From positions 1 through 57,678 of the forward strand of contig NZ_BIMB01000047.1 in assembly GCF_004000865.1 (NCBI RefSeq): a stretch of DNA of 57,678 nt. The letters are read 5' to 3'. This stretch comes from Paenibacillus elgii NBRC 100335 (GTDB taxonomy: Bacteria > Bacillota > Bacilli > Paenibacillales > NBRC-103111). Shown here in pieces: positions 18,090-26,188 of the stretch. Both the position numbers and the translations under genes were made by a program. The notes under the pieces are model-generated. The model made no database searches and was not told where the DNA came from. It saw only the letters and a program-made list of their open reading frames with translations. The first letter of the stretch is position 1, and each line of letters begins with the position of its first letter.

Positions 18090-18576
18090 ATGAGGATGAT
18101 ATCCGCTCGATCGCAGCGCGGACCGAAACGCGAAATGAGTCTGAAGCAGATCGTGGATTCCGCCATTGCCATAGCCGATAAAGAAGGACTGTCCGCTGTG
18201 TCTATGAATAAGGTCGCCGCATCCTTGGGATTTACGACCATGGCCCTCTACCGTTACGTTCCTAGCAAAGAAGATCTTATACTTCTTATGCAGGATGCCG
18301 TGCTCGATATCTCAATCCCGGAGGAAAATTCCGCTCACTGGCGCGAAAATATGACCGCCGTTGTCCTCGCCATCATGAGGTGCTTTCAGGAACAAGGCGG
18401 CATTGGAGCATCTCGTAACATCAGAGCGGTTTCCCCATCTGTCGCCGGTCATCCTTGCGGGCGCCTATTCGCCGGAGAACGATTACAAGGATGGGCATTC
18501 CTACGGTTTCGAATTTGATTTTGGCCTCGCCCGAATATTGGATGGGATTGAGCATTATGTGAATTCCAAGCGATAG
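18090..18576 (+). pseudogene. TetR-family regulator, internally deleted and frameshifted
   Basis: The first frame (from ATG 18090) encodes a full TetR DNA-binding domain: SLKQIVDSAIAIADKEGL, NKVAASLGFTTMALYRYVPS. It loses sense after AIMRCFQEQ near 18400 and stops at 18518. In the +1 frame the typical C-terminus is still readable from about 18400 (ALEHLVTSERF, then GFEFDFGLARILDGIEHYV) and stops at TAG 18574-18576. Joined, the two parts give about 160 residues against the usual 220-240, so roughly 60-80 codons of the ligand domain are missing as well as the frame. The operator beside it is intact, so the divergent monooxygenase has probably lost repression. Confidence 0.85.
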
Positions 18577-18578
18577 TT

Positions 18579-18624
18579 ATGAAAAAAGCTCTTGTCACAG
18601 TTAATGGCAGGAGCTTTTTTTCAT
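18579..18624 (+). terminator. Intrinsic terminator after the TetR remnant
   Basis: GAAAAAAGCTC and GAGCTTTTTTTC form a strong hairpin with a T run, just after the old TetR stop codon. Confidence 0.85.
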
Positions 18625-18801
18625 AGAACGAAAATCTTTGGACTAATTTCTCCCCTTTCGATAAAAAGTTCTCCCTTCTTTCGGGCACGGACTATCCCAT
18701 ATAATAGTAAGTAATCCTTATTGCGGAAAGGAGGATAGTTAAGGGACTGAACGACCGGAAGGAGGGCATGCCGAAGATCGAATTTAGCGATGAGGATTTT
18801 T

Positions 18802-18815
18802 TGTAAGCGCTTTAT
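18802..18815 (+). promoter_or_regulatory. cre-like site upstream of the chitinase gene
   Basis: TGTAAGCGCTTTAT matches the CcpA-binding cre consensus at 12 of 14 positions. It lies 45 bp before the chitinase ATG and downstream of a TATAAT at 18700-18705, a place where CcpA would block elongation. Catabolite repression of chitinase is inferred. The same stretch has two purine-rich ribosome-site-like motifs (18727-18734 and 18759-18766) without a convincing gene behind them. Confidence 0.6.
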
Positions 18816-18860
18816 ATTTTATGCGATTTCAATTACCAATCCATTAAAGGAGGCTCAACG

Positions 18861-20702
18861 ATGAACTTTCATGGTTCCCGCTTGTATGCACGTCTACGCC
18901 CCCGTTTGCTATTAGGGCTCGTTACCGCGCTCATCATCTCGCTTTTTTCCGTCATTGCGTCCCCTCTCCCCTCTGCCGCGGCTCCCGCCGGAGGCTATAA
19001 AATCGTCGGCTATTGGCACAACTTCGACAACGGCTCAGGCTTTATCCGGCTGCGCGACGTATCTCCGGATTTCGACGTGATTAACGTTTCGTTCGCGGAG
19101 CCGACAAGCGGCGGTGGCGGTGTGATCGGCTTCACCCCCTATAACTACACCGATGCCGACTTCAAAGCCGACGTCGCGTATCTGCAAAGCAAAGGCAAGA
19201 AGGTCGTCATCTCCATTGGCGGCGCGAACGGTCAAGTGCAGCTCGCGACTACGGCCGCTCGGGACGCGTTCGTCAGCTCGGTGACGGGCATCATCGAGAA
19301 ATACGGGTTCGACGGACTCGATGTTGACTTCGAAGGACACTCGCTCTATTTGAATGCCGGCGATTCCGACTTCCGCCATCCGACAACGCCCGTCATCGTT
19401 AATTTGATCGATGCGCTCAAGTCGCTGAACAGCCACTTCGGCACGGACAAATTCATTCTGACCATGGCGCCGGAGACGTTCTTCGTCCAGCTTGGGTATT
19501 CATTCTATGGCGGAAGCTGCATCAGCTGCGATTCGCGCGCCGGCGCCTACCTGCCCGTTATTTATGCGACGCGCGATATTCTGGACTGGCTCCAAGTGCA
19601 AAATTATAACTCCGGCCCGATCACCGGCCTCGATGACCAGTACCATACGATGGGCAGCGCCGATTTTCACGTCGTCATGGCCGATATGCTGTTGACCGGG
19701 TTCCCCGTGAACAAGAACGCCAACCTGTTCTTCCCGCCGCTGCGTCAGGAGCAGGTGCTGCTTGGCTTGCCGGCGAACGGCAATGCGGGCGGAGGCTTTA
19801 CACCGGTTGCTGAGGTGCAAAAGGCGCTCGATGCGCTCGTGAAGGGCCAGCAGCTTAGCACCTACAAAACGCGGGGCAGCGCAACCGGTTACCCGAACTT
19901 TGGCGGTCTGATGACATGGTCGATCAACTGGGATAAGTTCAATCAATTCGAGTTTTCCACGAAGCACCGCGCCTATTTGAACGCCTTGAACCCGCCGGCG
20001 CCGGATACGCAGCCTCCGACGGCTCCGACGAATTTGGTATCGACCGGCAAAACCGCAACCAGCGTCTCCCTGTCCTGGAATGCTTCGACCGACAATGTCG
20101 GGGTGACCGGCTATACGGTCTCTTATGGCTCCTCGCAGGTGAACGTGACGGGCACGAGCACAACGATACAGGGCCTGAAGCCGAATACCAGCTATACGTT
20201 CTCGGTAACGGCCAAGGATGCCGCCGGCAATGTCTCGCCCGCCAGCAATGCGGTGATGGTCAAGACGGACGAATCGTCCGGCGACACCCAAGCCCCGACT
20301 GCGCCGACTCAACTGAGCGTTGTCTCCAAATCGGCTACGAGTGTAACGCTGAGCTGGGCAGCGTCCTCCGATAATGTCGGAGTGACCGGTTACACGGTCG
20401 CCTACGGATCGTCGCAAGTGAACGCGACAGGAACGAGTGCCTCGATAGAGGGCCTGAAGCCGAATACCAGCTACACGTTCTCGGTAACGGCCCGGGATGC
20501 CGCGGGCAATGTCTCGCCTGCCGCAGTAATTACGGTGACGACGGATGCACCGTCAGGCGCGCAGCCGTGGGCCCCCGGAACCGCCTATAAAATCGGCGAT
20601 GAGGTTACATACGCTGGCAAAACCTATGTGTGCCGCCAAAACCACACTTCGCTGCAAGGCTGGGAGCCGCCGAATGTCGCGGCGCTGTGGCAGCTGAAGT
20701 AA
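18861..20702 (+). CDS. Secreted GH18 chitinase with two FnIII domains and a CBM5/12 module
   Basis: Cleaves chitin outside the cell. A signal peptide of about 41 residues (basic start, hydrophobic core, SAAAPAG) leads to a GH18 barrel (about 45-385) with the catalytic motif DGLDVDFE, acid Glu158. Two similar fibronectin type III repeats follow (about 388-470 and 478-560; both contain TSVSLSW or TSVTLSW and SSDNVGVTGYTV-like runs), then a chitin-binding CBM5/12 domain at the C-terminus (WAPGTAYKIGDEVTYAGKTY to ALWQLK). AAAGGAGG precedes ATG 18861. The near-identical FnIII units suggest tandem duplication. It stands alone; a cre-like site points to carbon control. Confidence 0.96.
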   Translation: MNFHGSRLYARLRPRLLLGLVTALIISLFSVIASPLPSAAAPAGGYKIVGYWHNFDNGSGFIRLRDVSPDFDVINVSFAEPTSGGGGVIGFTPYNYTDADFKADVAYLQSKGKKVVISIGGANGQVQLATTAARDAFVSSVTGIIEKYGFDGLDVDFEGHSLYLNAGDSDFRHPTTPVIVNLIDALKSLNSHFGTDKFILTMAPETFFVQLGYSFYGGSCISCDSRAGAYLPVIYATRDILDWLQVQNYNSGPITGLDDQYHTMGSADFHVVMADMLLTGFPVNKNANLFFPPLRQEQVLLGLPANGNAGGGFTPVAEVQKALDALVKGQQLSTYKTRGSATGYPNFGGLMTWSINWDKFNQFEFSTKHRAYLNALNPPAPDTQPPTAPTNLVSTGKTATSVSLSWNASTDNVGVTGYTVSYGSSQVNVTGTSTTIQGLKPNTSYTFSVTAKDAAGNVSPASNAVMVKTDESSGDTQAPTAPTQLSVVSKSATSVTLSWAASSDNVGVTGYTVAYGSSQVNATGTSASIEGLKPNTSYTFSVTARDAAGNVSPAAVITVTTDAPSGAQPWAPGTAYKIGDEVTYAGKTYVCRQNHTSLQGWEPPNVAALWQLK

Positions 20703-20754
20703 GTCGAGCACGCAGCAGCTGACGAAGCCGAGATCACTCACGCTGCGAAAATGC

Positions 20755-20780
20755 CGCTTGCCGCCGGATGGCGGCAAGCG
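20755..20780. terminator. GC-rich hairpin after the chitinase gene
   Basis: A perfect 11-bp stem CGCTTGCCGCC/GGCGGCAAGCG has a GGAT tetraloop and lies between the convergent chitinase and DUF1772 genes. There is no T run, so it may act as a terminator in either direction or only as an mRNA end stabiliser. Confidence 0.55.
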
Positions 20781-20813
20781 CATAAGCTCAAGGATTCCCG
20801 CCGCGGCTGAGAT

Positions 20814-21296
20814 TCACCACTTCCGGATCGCAAGGATGAACGAAGCCAAAGCCGCAAGGGAGGCAATCGTCCGTACATGATTCCAAGCGACCCACTTGGA
20901 AAGATAAAGATTCCATAGCTGTGCTCCCTCGGAGCTTCCGGGAGCGACCGCGGCCAAAGCGTCATTCAACGGAACGTTAAAAACGATCGTCACCAGAAAA
21001 GAGCCGACGAAGTAAAGTATACACCCGACCAGCACATAGGCCGCGCTGTCCGTTCCCCATTTTGTCAAGGAAGCGATCCCCAGAATGACACACGCCAAGG
21101 CCGTTCCCATAAACACCAAGCTAAACAACGGATTAAGCACCGTGACGTTGATCGACTGCATGGCAGCAATGCCTTGCTCCGCCGGGAGACGGGCCAGAGC
21201 CGACATCACAAAAGTCGAAAAAGCGAAAAACAATCCGGCAATCAAGCCGGAGCCTAATGCCGAAGCATAAGTCAGACCAAACAACAAGTTCCCCAT
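20814..21296 (-). CDS. DUF1772 family membrane protein
   Basis: A 160-residue protein with four hydrophobic segments and the DUF1772 signature near the C-terminus: NVPLNDALAAV, then W..Y...WVAWNHVRT. Some distant relatives are called anthrone oxygenase-like, but no activity can be claimed here. ATG 21296 is preferred over GTG 21314 because GGAGGTG lies 8 nt upstream. A nine-codon frame (MNKQECEIS, 21345-21374) with an AAGGAGG ribosome site precedes it and could be a short leader peptide or a relic. A MarR-type palindrome sits upstream at 21400. Confidence 0.82.
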   Translation of the reverse strand: MGNLLFGLTYASALGSGLIAGLFFAFSTFVMSALARLPAEQGIAAMQSINVTVLNPLFSLVFMGTALACVILGIASLTKWGTDSAAYVLVGCILYFVGSFLVTIVFNVPLNDALAAVAPGSSEGAQLWNLYLSKWVAWNHVRTIASLAALASFILAIRKW

Positions 21297-21399
21297 TCGG
21301 CTCACACCTCCCATACGCAGACCCCTGCGGTAATTTTCGCATCCCTAGCTGATTTCACATCCTGCTTGTTCATTGATTTTCCTCCTTGTTCACGGTCAA

Positions 21400-21418
21400 T
21401 TGTTTGTACAAGCAAATG
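21400..21418. promoter_or_regulatory. MarR-type operator upstream of the DUF1772 gene
   Basis: ATTGTTTGTACAAGCAAAT is a near-perfect palindrome matching 17 of 19 bases of a second copy at 21893-21911 in front of the marR gene. Confidence 0.7.
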
Positions 21419-21442
21419 TTTGTCCAAAAAATCAAATGAAAC

Positions 21443-21868
21443 TCATTCGATTTTTTCCAACCGATCGCTTACCTCGTCTAATTGAAGCGACAGTGCGTCA
21501 CTTTCTTCTCCGAGAATGGCTGCATAGCGGCTCCGGAGATTAATCCAGCACTCGTTAATGCTAGCTTCCAGCGCTTTGCCTTTATCCGTTGCGTAAATCA
21601 GCGATAACCTGCCCTCTACACGGTTATACAGCAAGCCTTTGGCCGCGAGCTTCTCAATTAGGCGAGTTACCGTGGATGGCTGAAGGTGTAAAATTTGGCC
21701 TAATTCTTTCTGCGAAATTCCGTCATGTTCATACACGGCCATAAGCAAAAATGCAGAGGTCGGAGATATGCCGCTTGATGCAAATTCATCCTCCGCCATT
21801 TTGGTAATTACCCTGCCGAGACGATTTGCCGTGAAATATAGACACTCTTTAAGATAGACCTGCAACAT
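21443..21868 (-). CDS. MarR-family transcriptional regulator
   Basis: A 141-residue winged-helix protein. The DNA-binding part is seen in ISQKELGQILHLQPSTVTRLIEKLAAKGLLYNRV, followed by the wing segment RLSLIYATDKGKAL. ATG 21868 has AAGGAGG 8 nt upstream; the upstream extension to 21937 would cover the operator palindrome. It probably represses itself and the downstream DUF1772 gene, since both have the same 19-bp palindrome. Ligand unknown. Confidence 0.9.
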   Translation of the reverse strand: MLQVYLKECLYFTANRLGRVITKMAEDEFASSGISPTSAFLLMAVYEHDGISQKELGQILHLQPSTVTRLIEKLAAKGLLYNRVEGRLSLIYATDKGKALEASINECWINLRSRYAAILGEESDALSLQLDEVSDRLEKIE

Positions 21869-21892
21869 GGCTGCAACCTCCTTATCTTCAAA

Positions 21893-21911
21893 ATTGTTTG
21901 CACAAACAAAT
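21893..21911. promoter_or_regulatory. MarR-type operator in the marR promoter
   Basis: ATTGTTTGCACAAACAAAT lies 24 bp upstream of the regulator's ATG and is the second copy of the palindrome at 21400-21418. Confidence 0.7.
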
Positions 21912-21958
21912 TTAGTCCAAATTCCGTTTTTTGTCAAGGGTGTTTTATCGCGTGAATG

Positions 21959-21984
21959 GAGCCGTAGAAGTTTTTCTACGGCTC
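21959..21984. terminator. Perfect hairpin, 11-bp stem
   Basis: GAGCCGTAGAA and TTCTACGGCTC flank a four-base loop, without a downstream T run. Function uncertain; it could be a terminator or an insulating hairpin. Confidence 0.4.
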
Positions 21985-22024
21985 ATAGTGTAGTAATCTT
22001 TGTAAGTCTATAGAAACATACGGA

Positions 22025-22114
22025 GGTGGGGTATCTACTGTAGGAGTGATAGCGTTCGCCTTTGTCTGCGGGAAATACCCGCTGACAACAGCGACCGGAA
22101 GTAGATACCCCGCC
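22025..22114. other. Unassigned 90-nt structured element
   Basis: The outer arms 22025-22039 and 22100-22114 pair at 14 of 15 positions (the exception can be a G-T pair). The inner arms TTGTC-T-GCGGG and CCCGC-T-GACAA (22061-22088) form a second stem around AAATA. There is no gene here. The nested, GC-rich fold suggests a structured RNA or a small palindromic mobile repeat; I recognise no known family. Confidence 0.5.
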
Positions 22115-22152
22115 AGCCTGATCACAGAACAAAGCGTAAACCGTTCGAGCGT

Positions 22153-22590
22153 TTAGTTTACGATAAATTTTATTCTGGTTCCGTCCGAGTATTTGGAAAG
22201 CTTATTTCCTACCCAGCTTCCTGCCCCCCGGTTGTCGGACGGAGTAACGTACCGAATATCCGCGCCTTTTCCCCCTTCCAAGCACATCGCCATCGGCCAT
22301 TCGTCCCGATCGTAGCCTTTCTTCGGCGGATAGCCTTTCAGTGACTCTGCACGCCGCTCACGGGTACCGTCGCGCTCGATAGTACATACATCCGATTTGC
22401 CCGCTGCAATGGCATCTTTAATATGCGCTCCGGTTTCGGGGTATCGGTCTCTCGGAAAAATTAAAACGTAATCGTAAGATGATGCCGCAAAGGAAACGTT
22501 ATTCGAGCCTGCAACCGGGAAAAAACTTGCCAGTAAAACCGAGACGAGGAATAAAATCGAAAATAGTGCCTTGCCCAACTTCTTAACCAT
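22153..22590 (-). CDS. Secreted NucA/NucB-type deoxyribonuclease
   Basis: A 145-residue protein with an N-terminal signal segment (MVKKLGKALFSILFLVSV... to SFAAS, about residues 1-36) and a NucA/NucB nuclease domain: GYDRDEWPMAMC, GGKGADIRYVTPSDNRGAGS and DGTRIKFIVN. B. subtilis NucB is a sporulation-induced extracellular DNase and NucA acts in competence. ATG 22590 has GGAGG 6 nt upstream. It stands alone between structured intergenic regions. Which of the two roles applies cannot be told from sequence; NucB fits the size. Confidence 0.9.
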   Translation of the reverse strand: MVKKLGKALFSILFLVSVLLASFFPVAGSNNVSFAASSYDYVLIFPRDRYPETGAHIKDAIAAGKSDVCTIERDGTRERRAESLKGYPPKKGYDRDEWPMAMCLEGGKGADIRYVTPSDNRGAGSWVGNKLSKYSDGTRIKFIVN

Positions 22591-22712
22591 TCGGTTACCT
22601 CCATATCTCATATTTGGAATATTATTCCTATATCATTGTAATTGATAATAGATTATCACTCAATAGTTTTGTGCCAAGTTGTTTCTATAGCTTTTGTAAA
22701 GACGTTATGACC

Positions 22713-22759
22713 GAAAAAAAGCCAGGTCCTCTTCTTGGCAGAAGTTGACCTGGCTTTCT
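22713..22759 (-). terminator. Intrinsic terminator after the amidase gene
   Basis: AAAGCCAGGTC and GACCTGGCTTT form an 11-bp stem (22718-22728 with 22747-22757), followed in minus sense by a run of T residues. Confidence 0.85.
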
Positions 22760-22786
22760 CTCCGTCTGTATGTGGGAATGAACAGC

Positions 22787-24235
22787 TTATTGCATACTTC
22801 CCGCATGAATGCCGGGGCGTTTATGGTTCCATGGCCGGGCGGCTTCCAATTGACTCGCAAGCTGCAGCAGCGTAGCTTCGTCGGCGAATCGTCCGGCAAA
22901 CTGCATCCCGATCGGCAAGCCGTCTGCGCTCCAACCAAGCGGCAGCGAAATAGCGGGCTGGCCCGTCGTATTAAAGAGACTCGTGAACGGGGCGTGGGTA
23001 AACACCTGCTCCGTCCAGCGTCTGACATCGATTTCCGGGTCGTTGGCATTCAGCACGCCCAGCGGAAGCGGCGGTGACGCGATCGTCGGGGAAAGCAGCA
23101 CATCAACCTGCTCGAAAAATCGGCCGACGGATCGGGAAGCTTTCGCACTGATATCGATAGCCGTCAGCAGATCATGGGCGGACAAGGACGCTCCGTGCCG
23201 GTACGCTTTCAGGATCGTCGCTTCAAGGTTATGCTCCGACGGTGTACGATTCAGGGCTTTTGCAAGCCGCTCGATCCCATGGCAAGTATTGGCTGCCCAG
23301 ATATTCATCGTCGCCACGAACAATGCCTCGTAATCCACCTCAGGCGAAGCCTCCACCAATTCGTGCCCCAGCTCCTCGCATAAGCTGACGGTTTCGTGCA
23401 ATACCCGCAAGCATTCCGCATCAACGGGCGTGCCCGATAACGGCTTGGCTGTCCAAGCAATGCGCAACCGCCCCGGCGCCGCAGCCGCTTCTACGGAAAA
23501 CGGTCGGCCCGGCCTCTCCGCCCAAGCATACGCGCCCGGATCGGGACCCGCTACCGCATCCAGCAGCGCAGCCGCATCGCGAACCGTTTTGGTTACGGCA
23601 AACTGAACTCCAAGGCCGCTTAAGACTTCTCCGCTGTCCGGTCCGTTGGGCGTTCGCCCGCGTGTCGGCTTCAAGCCGACCAGGCCGTTGCAAGACGCCG
23701 GAATGCGGATGGAGCCTCCGCCGTCATTGGCATGGGCGAACGGCACGATGCCTGCCGCTACCGCCGCGGCCGAGCCGCCGCTTGAACCGCCGGGACTCCT
23801 TTCCGGATTCCAAGGGTTTCTCGTCGGCCCGTACAAGACCGCTTCCGTCGTCGCGTTGAATCCAAATTCCGGCGCCGTGGTGGACCCCAACGTCACCAGA
23901 CCTGCCTGACGGAACCGCCTCATCAGCTCGGAGTCGTACGGGTAAACCATCCCTTCTCCCAGTCGGCTGCCGCTGTTGAGAGGCACTCCGGCAGCATGCA
24001 GCGTCGAATCCTTGGTCAAAAACGGGACACCTGCAAACGGGCCGTCCGATAACACGGACTCGCTCTCCTTTTCCGCTTGCTCCTGCATCGAGACGGCCAT
24101 CACATTCAATTGCGGATTCACCAGCCGGATAGCTTCGCTGGCTAACGCCGTCAGTTCCCGGGGCGTAACCTCGCCGCGCTTGACCAGCTCAGCCAGTCCC
24201 AGACCGTCATAACTCGAATACTCGGATAACTTCAT
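22787..24235 (-). CDS. Amidase signature family hydrolase
   Basis: A 482-residue amide hydrolase of the Ser-cisSer-Lys class. The catalytic triad is visible: Lys75 (PFLTKDS), cis-Ser151 in the glycine-rich signature SPGGSSGGSAAAVAAG, and nucleophile Ser175 in NDGGGSIRIPA. The 24-residue spacing between the serines is the one expected for the family. ATG 24235 is preferred over GTG 24244 because AGAGGTG sits 6 nt upstream. Substrate unknown; it is not a GatA in a gatCAB operon, since it stands alone. It is divergent from a MerR-type regulator gene and has a promoter of MerR-activated geometry. Confidence 0.93.
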   Translation of the reverse strand: MKLSEYSSYDGLGLAELVKRGEVTPRELTALASEAIRLVNPQLNVMAVSMQEQAEKESESVLSDGPFAGVPFLTKDSTLHAAGVPLNSGSRLGEGMVYPYDSELMRRFRQAGLVTLGSTTAPEFGFNATTEAVLYGPTRNPWNPERSPGGSSGGSAAAVAAGIVPFAHANDGGGSIRIPASCNGLVGLKPTRGRTPNGPDSGEVLSGLGVQFAVTKTVRDAAALLDAVAGPDPGAYAWAERPGRPFSVEAAAAPGRLRIAWTAKPLSGTPVDAECLRVLHETVSLCEELGHELVEASPEVDYEALFVATMNIWAANTCHGIERLAKALNRTPSEHNLEATILKAYRHGASLSAHDLLTAIDISAKASRSVGRFFEQVDVLLSPTIASPPLPLGVLNANDPEIDVRRWTEQVFTHAPFTSLFNTTGQPAISLPLGWSADGLPIGMQFAGRFADEATLLQLASQLEAARPWNHKRPGIHAGSMQ

Positions 24236-24265
24236 ATCACTCACCTCTTTCTTGGGAATGCACTT

Positions 24266-24296
24266 ATCATAAGAGGTGGAGCGTCCTTGAGATCAA
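24266..24296 (-). promoter_or_regulatory. Amidase promoter with 19-bp spacer (MerR-type)
   Basis: In minus sense TTGATC (24296-24291) and TATGAT (24271-24266) are separated by exactly 19 bp, the over-long spacing typical of promoters that a MerR-family activator untwists. CTCAAG just after the -35 box is part of a CTTGAGATCAAG palindrome. The adjacent divergent gene encodes a MerR-type protein. Confidence 0.65.
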
Positions 24297-24391
24297 GCCC
24301 GCAAAAAACTACTTTTTCCAAAAAAATCTGGAGTACCCCCACATTTTTATTGTAATATTCATATATTAAGGTAGAATTGGGGGTTGCTTAC

Positions 24392-25657
24392 ATGAAAATC
24401 GGGGCATTCGCCAAACGGTTTGACGTGTCTGTCGATACGGTCCGTTACTACATTGAGCTGGGGCTGCTGCTTCCGGATAAAAAAGCAAGCGCCCAATATG
24501 AGTTTACTCCTTCGTGCGTAGACGATATGGTGCTCATCAACGAGATGAAGCAGTATCATTTTACACTCCAGGAGATCCATCAGATGCTTATGTTTAAGCG
24601 GATCACTGACTTTACCGTCGTCAAAGACGCCCGCTGCCATTATCTGCGTTTGTTGAACGAAAAGAAGCGGCAGCTGAAGAGAGACAAAGAGCAGCTGGAG
24701 AACGCGCTGCGGCAGATCGAAAACAAATTGCGCGCTTTGCAAGACGAACCCGAGGCGGGAGCGCAGACCGGGGTGCCTTACTCCTTTTTGCCCCTGCTCT
24801 ACTGCCCTTCCTGCCAGATCCCGCTGCAAATCCGTAACGCCCACCTTCAGGGAAGATACATGCTAAGCGGGCAATTGGACTGCCGCTGCTCTTATCGGGC
24901 GGAAATCCGAGACGGCATCCTGCTCACCATGGATAAAGAAAACGCTCGCTCCGCCTATACCTATGGCTATGATCACGAGCGCTTTGAACTGCTCTCCTCC
25001 GCTTTTATCCGCCTGACGGAAAAGGGCAGCCTGTGGATGGCCGGCCGTCTTATGAACGAGTCTCCTGCGAAGCATCGGCTGATTGTGGAAGCCAACGCTG
25101 ACGTGTACACGATGCTGCCGAAATATATCTCGTCTCTCCCGCCGGAGACGATGTACGTTTTTTGCGGTACGTCGCGCACAATGCTTTCCAGGCTCAAGGA
25201 GCGGCTTACGCAGAGCCATGCCGATTTGCAAGCGTTGTACCTCGAGAGCGGTGATTGGCGGCTTCCGCTTGCTCCCGCTACCGTCGACTTGATCGTCGAC
25301 AGCTTTTCGTTCAATGACTTTTCGTTGGACAACCGGCTCTTCCCGCTTCTCCCGATGCTGCCTTATCTCAAGCCGGACGCCCATGTGATCGGAAACTATT
25401 TGTTTTACCAGCCGCCGGCAGCTTCGCTTTCGCAAATTCGCCATCTGTTTCCGCGAGCGCATGAGCGAACCTATTATCCGGATTATTTGGACGAGAACTT
25501 CTCCCGTATTGGCATGGAGCTATCCGAGCGCGAGCTGCTTGGTACCATGAGCGATCCGGGCAGCTATTTGCGCTATCACGTTCCGAATGAAAAGCTTCAT
25601 CTGTTAGCCTATCTGGCTAAGCATCGTGATACCGGGGGACTTCGCTCTAGGTGTTAA
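24392..25657 (+). CDS. MerR-type regulator fused to zinc ribbon and methyltransferase-like domain
   Basis: A 421-residue three-part protein. Residues 1-70 are a MerR helix-turn-helix (KIGAFAKRFDVSVDTVRYYI) and 88-118 a charged coiled coil. Residues 137-180 look like a Trm112-type zinc ribbon with C138-P-S-C141 and C164-R-C166. The remaining 240 residues look like a Rossmann-fold methyltransferase with a degenerate cofactor loop (VIVEANADVYTML; then MYVFCGTSRTML and VDLIVDSFSFNDFSL). I infer that the C-terminal part is the ligand sensor, perhaps without catalysis. ATG 24392 follows TTGGGGGTT. It is divergent from the amidase gene, which has a 19-bp-spacer promoter, so it is probably its activator. 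Confidence 0.8.
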   Translation: MKIGAFAKRFDVSVDTVRYYIELGLLLPDKKASAQYEFTPSCVDDMVLINEMKQYHFTLQEIHQMLMFKRITDFTVVKDARCHYLRLLNEKKRQLKRDKEQLENALRQIENKLRALQDEPEAGAQTGVPYSFLPLLYCPSCQIPLQIRNAHLQGRYMLSGQLDCRCSYRAEIRDGILLTMDKENARSAYTYGYDHERFELLSSAFIRLTEKGSLWMAGRLMNESPAKHRLIVEANADVYTMLPKYISSLPPETMYVFCGTSRTMLSRLKERLTQSHADLQALYLESGDWRLPLAPATVDLIVDSFSFNDFSLDNRLFPLLPMLPYLKPDAHVIGNYLFYQPPAASLSQIRHLFPRAHERTYYPDYLDENFSRIGMELSERELLGTMSDPGSYLRYHVPNEKLHLLAYLAKHRDTGGLRSRC

Positions 25658-25685
25658 CCTTACTGCCTGTCAATCGATAAAAAAC

Positions 25686-25715
25686 AAAAGCCGCCGGACG
25701 ATGTGTCCGGCGACT
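25686..25715 (-). terminator. Intrinsic terminator after the thioredoxin gene
   Basis: GCCGGAC/GTCCGGC stem; in minus sense it is followed by CTTTTGTTTTTT. Confidence 0.75.
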
Positions 25716-25751
25716 TGCATTAGGGGCTGTTCCACTGCTCTTCAGCTCGTA

Positions 25752-26072
25752 CTACTTTTTATGACTGTCTATAAATTTCTTAAGTTCTTCCACAGGAATG
25801 GCGCCAACGATTTTGTCGACCGGTTCACCGTTTTTAAATAGGATCGTCGTTGGAATGCTCATGACTCCAAACTGAGCGGCCGTATTGGCTTCTTCATCTA
25901 CATTGACCTTGAGAATTCTCACGTCGCTGTTATGTTCCCGATCAAACGCTTCGAGTATGGTACCGAAATAGCGGCAAGGCGCGCACCAAGTCGCCCAAAA
26001 ATTGACTAATGTCAAGCCATCATTCTTTAAATCATTAGTAAAGGTAGTATCCGTAGTATGGCAAATGGTCAT
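25752..26072 (-). CDS. Thioredoxin-family protein with WCAPC active site
   Basis: A 106-residue cytoplasmic thioredoxin fold. The active site is NFWATWCAPCRYFG (Cys30, Cys33), with Ala in place of the usual Gly, and the cis-proline is in SIPTTILFKNG. Length and order are standard. It lies just downstream of a flavin disulfide reductase gene on the same strand (116-bp gap), so the two may form a small dithiol relay separate from the housekeeping thioredoxin system. Confidence 0.93.
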   Translation of the reverse strand: MTICHTTDTTFTNDLKNDGLTLVNFWATWCAPCRYFGTILEAFDREHNSDVRILKVNVDEEANTAAQFGVMSIPTTILFKNGEPVDKIVGAIPVEELKKFIDSHKK

Positions 26073-26188
26073 TTGTAGCTTCCTCCCTTTATTTCTATCC
26101 TAAATTTAATTCAAACAAATCGAACCGACGGAGATTTCATCACCTCCTCCGCCCTGCTCCGTGGTTCCAGCAGCTAACTAAGCATTTA

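Noticed and set aside
18768..18806. 12-codon leader peptide before the chitinase gene
   Set aside because: The ribosome-site-like GGAGGG is only one base from the ATG, and the frame is very short; no attenuator structure seen.
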